Positions 30,629 through 34,322 of a DNA stretch of 34,322 bases are shown here, piece by piece. Under the pieces are notes generated by a model, which saw only the letters and a program-made list of their open reading frames with translations, made no database searches and was not told the origin of the DNA. This stretch comes from Candidatus Cellulosilyticum pullistercoris (GTDB lineage: Bacteria; Bacillota; Clostridia; Lachnospirales; Cellulosilyticaceae): assembly GCA_018883705.1 (NCBI GenBank), contig JAHLFQ010000161.1, positions 1 through 34,322 on the forward strand, written 5' to 3'. Each line of letters starts with the position of its first letter. Position 1 is the stretch's first letter. Made by a program: the position numbers and the translations under genes.

Positions 30629-32355
30629 AGCATTAACTCCTCCTTTGATAGTTGTGATAAAGCAATTTCTTTATAAATCTCACAATTTCTTAGTAAGTCT
30701 TCATGTTTACCAATACCTACTACTTCTCCCTCATTGAGTACAATAATTTGGTCTGCTTCTAAAATAGAACCAATTCTTTGTGCAACAACTAACACAACAG
30801 ATTCTGTCGTTTCCTCTTTAAGTTTGGCACGTAACATGGCATCTGTTTTAAAGTCTAATGCTGAGAAACTATCATCAAAAATATAGATTTCTGGTTTTCT
30901 TACAATCGCTCTAGCAATAGACAACCTTTGCTTTTGTCCCCCTGACATATTAGCTCCACCTTCACTAATAGGCTCATCAAATTGTTTCGCTTTACGCTGA
31001 ATGAAAGAGTAAGCCTGTGCAATCTTTGTAGAATGCTCTACTTCTACTTTCGTTGCATCTTTCTTACCAAATCTAATGTTATTTGCAATCGTACCTGTAA
31101 ATAATCTTGTTTTTTGTGGTATAAAACCTATTTTGCTTCTTAGTGCTTTAAGATCATAGTCTCTTACATCTACACCATTAACTCTTATAGCACCTTCTGT
31201 TACATCATAAAATCTTGGAATTAAATTAATAAGTGTACTCTTTCCGCTTCCTGTACTTCCAATAAAGGCAACCATTTCTCCTTTTTTAGCAGTAAAACTA
31301 ATATCACGTAGTATAGGCTCTTCTCCGTCTGGATAAGTAAAAGTAACATGATCAAATTCTACTAAACCTTGCTCTTTCGTTTCAGTTACCCCATTTTCTG
31401 GACTTGTAATAATAGGTTTAGTTTCTAATAATGCCTGAATACGATTAGCCGATACCTGTGCTTTAGGGTACATAACAAATACCATCGAGAAAAGCATAAT
31501 AGAGTACATAGCATGGAATAAATAATCACCGAACGCTACTAATTCCCCTACCTGAAGTGTTCCTCTACTAATCATCTGGCTTGAAATCCAAAGAAGTCCA
31601 ATAAACGCTAGATTAAGTAGAAAGAAGAATGTAGGTTGTGAAATAGCCATGAGTTTAAACAGTTTTTTAGAAATGTTTGCATACTTTTCGTTGGTATGAG
31701 CAAAACGTTCATTTTCATAGTCGTCATTACCAAAGGCACGAATGACTCTAATCCCTGTTAAATTTTCTCTGGAAATACGATTAAGCGTATCTAACCTATC
31801 TTGTTGAATTTGTGAAAGTGGCCCCGACTTCTTAGCGATAATAATGACCCCTAATATAATAAAAGGAACCGTAATCGCCACAACGCCTGACAAAGTTAAA
31901 TTTGTTCTTACAATCATCACAATACTTACTAAAAACATAATAGGTGTTAAAAGCGCCGTTCTCAGTAAGGTATTTGTAAATTGTAAAATTTGAAATGCAT
32001 CATTAGTTGTTCTTGTAATCATTGAAGAAACCCCAAATGCATCATACTCAGTGTGAGAAAATTCCTGTGCTTTTCTAAAAATATCATTTCGTATATCACG
32101 CGTTACATTACTTGATATTCGAGAAGAACAGTAACCAAGTAGTATGGTTCCTAATACACCGATAACTGAAATAATTGCCATTAATATACCCATTCGATAA
32201 ATATAGGGCATGTTACCTTCGGCAATACCCTTGTCAATAATCTCAGCCATAATGGTTGGTATACCAAGCTCTACAAGTGCGAAACCAAAGACAGAAATAG
32301 TATTGATGCACACTAAAAGCTTATACTTTTTCAAATAGCTTAAAATGAGTCTCAT
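30625..32355 (-). CDS. ABC exporter half-transporter with degenerate ATP site
   Basis: This is the other half of the heterodimeric exporter (576 aa). The membrane domain covers about 1-310. The nucleotide-binding domain has Walker A GSTGSGKST, canonical signature NMSGGQKQ, Walker B IYIFDDSFSALD with Asp in place of the catalytic Glu, and Gln in the H-loop (VAQRIGS instead of AHR). These two substitutions mark the non-hydrolysing site of heterodimeric exporters, while its LSGGQ-type signature completes the partner's active site. It is first in the operon, with AGGAGG about 9 nt before ATG 32355 and a MerR-type promoter upstream. Confidence 0.92.
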   Translation of the reverse strand: MRLILSYLKKYKLLVCINTISVFGFALVELGIPTIMAEIIDKGIAEGNMPYIYRMGILMAIISVIGVLGTILLGYCSSRISSNVTRDIRNDIFRKAQEFSHTEYDAFGVSSMITRTTNDAFQILQFTNTLLRTALLTPIMFLVSIVMIVRTNLTLSGVVAITVPFIILGVIIIAKKSGPLSQIQQDRLDTLNRISRENLTGIRVIRAFGNDDYENERFAHTNEKYANISKKLFKLMAISQPTFFFLLNLAFIGLLWISSQMISRGTLQVGELVAFGDYLFHAMYSIMLFSMVFVMYPKAQVSANRIQALLETKPIITSPENGVTETKEQGLVEFDHVTFTYPDGEEPILRDISFTAKKGEMVAFIGSTGSGKSTLINLIPRFYDVTEGAIRVNGVDVRDYDLKALRSKIGFIPQKTRLFTGTIANNIRFGKKDATKVEVEHSTKIAQAYSFIQRKAKQFDEPISEGGANMSGGQKQRLSIARAIVRKPEIYIFDDSFSALDFKTDAMLRAKLKEETTESVVLVVAQRIGSILEADQIIVLNEGEVVGIGKHEDLLRNCEIYKEIALSQLSKEELML

Positions 32356-32408
32356 ATTGTTATACCTCCTTTTATATTTGCCTTACTTTTTAATAGTTTT
32401 CATCATTA

Positions 32409-32446
32409 TTGTATGTTAAACTATATGGTAACCATATAGTCAAGAG
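32409..32446. promoter_or_regulatory. Divergent MerR-type promoter/operator
   Basis: The palindrome ACTATATGGT-A-ACCATATAGT (32420-32440) has perfect 10-bp arms. On the minus strand it sits between TTGACT (32441-32446) and TAACAT (32416-32421), a 19-bp spacer as expected for promoters twisted open by MerR-family activators. On the plus strand TTGTAT (32409-32414) and TATAGT (32435-32440) are 20 bp apart and could drive the regulator gene. The site would serve both directions. Confidence 0.75.
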
Positions 32447-32458
32447 GAGATTCTATTT

Positions 32459-33301
32459 ATGGACAAAAAATTAGAAATCTATTTTACAACAGGTGAGTTT
32501 GCTAAACTTTGCGGAGTAAAAAAGCAGACTTTATTTCATTATGATGAAATCGGTTTATTCTCTCCTGCTATTATTAAAGAAAATGGCTATCGCTATTATT
32601 CTTATCGTCAACTTTATATTTTTACAATGATTCTTACACTTAAAGACCTTCATATGCCTTTAAAGGATATTAAAACCTATCTTGATACACGTACACCAGA
32701 AACTTATATGCAGCTTCTTAAGGAGAAGCTATCTGAAGTAGATATGGCTATAGCAGATCTCATAGCAATAAAAAATCGCCTGACAACAGCTGCCCATCAT
32801 ACAGCATTAGCACTTAATACAGAACACGCCAAACCCATTTTAATAGAACAAGAAGAAGAAGAATATCTTATCGTTAGTTCTGATTTAAGCTCCGCTACAC
32901 ATAAAGAATTCTCAACTTATATGCTAGAATACATTCAGTTTTGTAATAAGTATGCCTTAACGACTCATGATTCACTTGGTACACTCATTAAATTTGAGGA
33001 TATAGCAAATGGACGTCAGGATTGCTTTACAAGTCTCTATGCTAAAATGCATGATACAACCGTCCCATCTGTTATTGTGAAACCTAAGGGCTTATATGCG
33101 ACTGTTTATCACCATGGCACTTTCAAAGGTACATATGAATCATATAACAAGATTCTAGAATTTATTCAAAGAAATCATCTGGAAGTAGGTGAATTCTTTT
33201 ATGAGGATTATTTAATACATGATATTGCCACTTGTAATCCAGATGATTTTGTAACACGTATTATGATACAAGTAAAAGGAATGCCAATACATGAAAAATA
33301 A
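32459..33301 (+). CDS. MerR-family regulator with GyrI-like effector domain (BmrR type)
   Basis: This is a transcription activator responding to small, often lipophilic or drug-like, ligands (280 aa). The N-terminal winged helix (about 8-78) has the family pattern [25 protein letters not shown] and [10 protein letters not shown] (quoted in pieces: [21 protein letters not shown]). A dimerisation helix spans about 80-118. The rest (about 125-278) looks like the GyrI/BmrR ligand-binding fold, ending [11 protein letters not shown]. It lies divergent from the exporter operon with a MerR-style operator between, so it should control the exporter and itself. GAGGAG lies 9 nt before ATG 32459. The stop codon lies in the left arm of a terminator shared with the convergent kinase gene. 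Confidence 0.9.
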   Translation: MDKKLEIYFTTGEFAKLCGVKKQTLFHYDEIGLFSPAIIKENGYRYYSYRQLYIFTMILTLKDLHMPLKDIKTYLDTRTPETYMQLLKEKLSEVDMAIADLIAIKNRLTTAAHHTALALNTEHAKPILIEQEEEEYLIVSSDLSSATHKEFSTYMLEYIQFCNKYALTTHDSLGTLIKFEDIANGRQDCFTSLYAKMHDTTVPSVIVKPKGLYATVYHHGTFKGTYESYNKILEFIQRNHLEVGEFFYEDYLIHDIATCNPDDFVTRIMIQVKGMPIHEK

Positions 33302-33332
33302 GCGAAGCTCAAGAATAGCTTCGCTTATTTTT
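33294..33332. terminator. Bidirectional terminator between converging genes
   Basis: A perfect 16-bp stem (33294-33309 with 33317-33332) has a 7-nt loop, with A-runs on one side and T-runs on the other on both strands. The MerR-type gene's stop (33299-33301) lies in one arm. The kinase gene's last codons and stop (33309-33311) run through the other arm and the loop. Confidence 0.93.
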
Positions 33333-34322
33333 CAGTAAGTTATTCATAGGAAGCTTTATGGTAACGACTCCACCACTCTTATCTTCCTTATTACCATACA
33401 TCAAGCTTCCATCATGTCTTTCAATAATCTGTTTTGATATATACAGCCCTAATCCATAATGAGTTCCTGTTCGTGAGACATTTTGGGTAAAAAACTGCTC
33501 AGTGGCATGTTTTAAGGCTTCTTCTGTAAAACCTACTCCAAAATCTTCTACTTGAATGACTAATTCACCCTCTTCTTCTATCAAACTAAGCCTAATTTCC
33601 TTTTGTTCTCCTGAATGCTCTAACGCATTTTTTACAACATTTAAAAGAGCACGCATAACACTTTCCTCATCAATCATTAATGTACTATTTTGCAATAAAC
33701 TTACTTGTTCCACTAAATGCATCTGACAACTTTTACATAGTGCCTTACTTTGCTTAGTCACTTGCCTTACAAAATCTTTAGTCTTTACCCTTACTACCTT
33801 CATTTCTAATTCTTTTTTCTCTTTAGCTGCCTCTATTAACAAGCCAATGTACCTTTCAATTTGCTTTGTACTTCTCTCTATACTTTCTATATACTCCTTC
33901 ATATCCGATGGTATGTTCTCTTCCATGATCAATTCGGTATTACCCTTGATAATAGTTAGAGGTGTTTTTATATCATGTGCTAATGCTGAAATATGTTTTT
34001 TCCTTCTTTCTTCTGTTTCCCATTCCTTTTTTAAAGCTTCAGACAAAGCAGTTTTCATATCCTGAATAGAATTAATAACCTCATTAAATTCCTGTATATG
34101 TGATGCTCTTAACTCAAACTCAAGATTTTTTTCTTTAATTTGCTGTGTTGCTTCCATAACAGGCATTAATTCTTTCTTAAGCTTTCTTGCAAATAAAAAA
34201 GCCATAGCTATCACTAATGCTAAAAATAGAGCAAAGAATCCAAGAAGCAAGGTAAGTTCTAATTTAGGAAATAAACGATTCAAAACTGGAGAGGCAAAAT
34301 GAGCACTAATATCGTATTGAAT
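33309..34322 (-). CDS. HisKA sensor histidine kinase (partial, N-terminus off the right edge)
   Basis: This is a membrane sensor kinase. The frame is open to the last base. An in-frame TTG at 34283 is not the real start, since 13 more codons without a stop precede it. Visible are the end of an extracytoplasmic part, a membrane segment (LTLLLGFFALFLALVIAMAF), HAMP, HisKA with phospho-His in SALAHDIKTPLTIIKG, and a HATPase with NVVKNALEHS, VEDFGVGF and HYGLGLYIS. The C-terminus ends inside the shared terminator. A response regulator gene probably lies just beyond the right edge. The signal is unknown, and no link to the glucan genes is evident. Confidence 0.88.
   Translation of the reverse strand: MQYDISAHFASPVLNRLFPKLELTLLLGFFALFLALVIAMAFLFARKLKKELMPVMEATQQIKEKNLEFELRASHIQEFNEVINSIQDMKTALSEALKKEWETEERRKKHISALAHDIKTPLTIIKGNTELIMEENIPSDMKEYIESIERSTKQIERYIGLLIEAAKEKKELEMKVVRVKTKDFVRQVTKQSKALCKSCQMHLVEQVSLLQNSTLMIDEESVMRALLNVVKNALEHSGEQKEIRLSLIEEEGELVIQVEDFGVGFTEEALKHATEQFFTQNVSRTGTHYGLGLYISKQIIERHDGSLMYGNKEDKSGGVVTIKLPMNNLLKNKRSYS

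Overview
The window is AT-rich DNA from a Gram-positive, Clostridia-type plant-polysaccharide degrader. Strong AGGAGG-type ribosome binding sites, lipoprotein signal peptides, S-layer homology domains, many glycoside hydrolases and a YesM/YesN-type two-component system all point that way. A Cellulosilyticum-like member of the Lachnospirales is my best guess from gene content; this is inference, not a match. Almost everything lies on the minus strand.

Layout, left to right. (1) 1-3221: a beta-glucoside PTS permease (IIBCA, cut by the left edge) and the PRD-type regulator upstream of it. (2) 3421-4572, plus strand: a secreted GH5 endoglucanase lipoprotein, whose 3' end abuts a decayed IS4-type insertion sequence (4573 to about 5600). 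(3) 5626-6990: a cytoplasmic GH1 beta-glucosidase. (4) 7192-13227: two GH16 beta-glucanases. One is a 1694-residue S-layer-anchored laminarinase with six CBM4-like modules; the other is a lichenase lipoprotein. A previously unlisted 39-residue membrane peptide (12321-12440) lies between them. (5) 13392-18096: a sugar ABC importer (lipoprotein binding protein plus two permeases, no ATPase) and a second, membrane-anchored binding protein. (6) 18226-21067: the response regulator/histidine kinase pair. (7) 21182-28641: an operon of a chemotaxis receptor and two GH94 phosphorylases, one cellodextrin-phosphorylase-like and one laminaribiose-phosphorylase-like. (8) 28835-33301: a heterodimeric ABC exporter and a divergent MerR-family regulator. 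(9) 33309-34322: a HisKA histidine kinase cut by the right edge.

Regions 4-7 read as one system for beta-1,3 and mixed beta-1,3/1,4-glucan. Surface GH16 enzymes cut the polymer, the ABC system imports the oligosaccharides, and the two phosphorylases could convert them to glucose-1-phosphate plus glucose. An AraC-type response regulator could coordinate expression. A similar 20-bp element sits upstream of the importer, the lichenase, the receptor/phosphorylase operon and the PTS regulator, and at three of the four it lies 18-20 nt upstream of a plausible -10 box. The joint pathway and the regulator-site pairing are inference. The enzyme families and catalytic motifs are read directly from the sequence.
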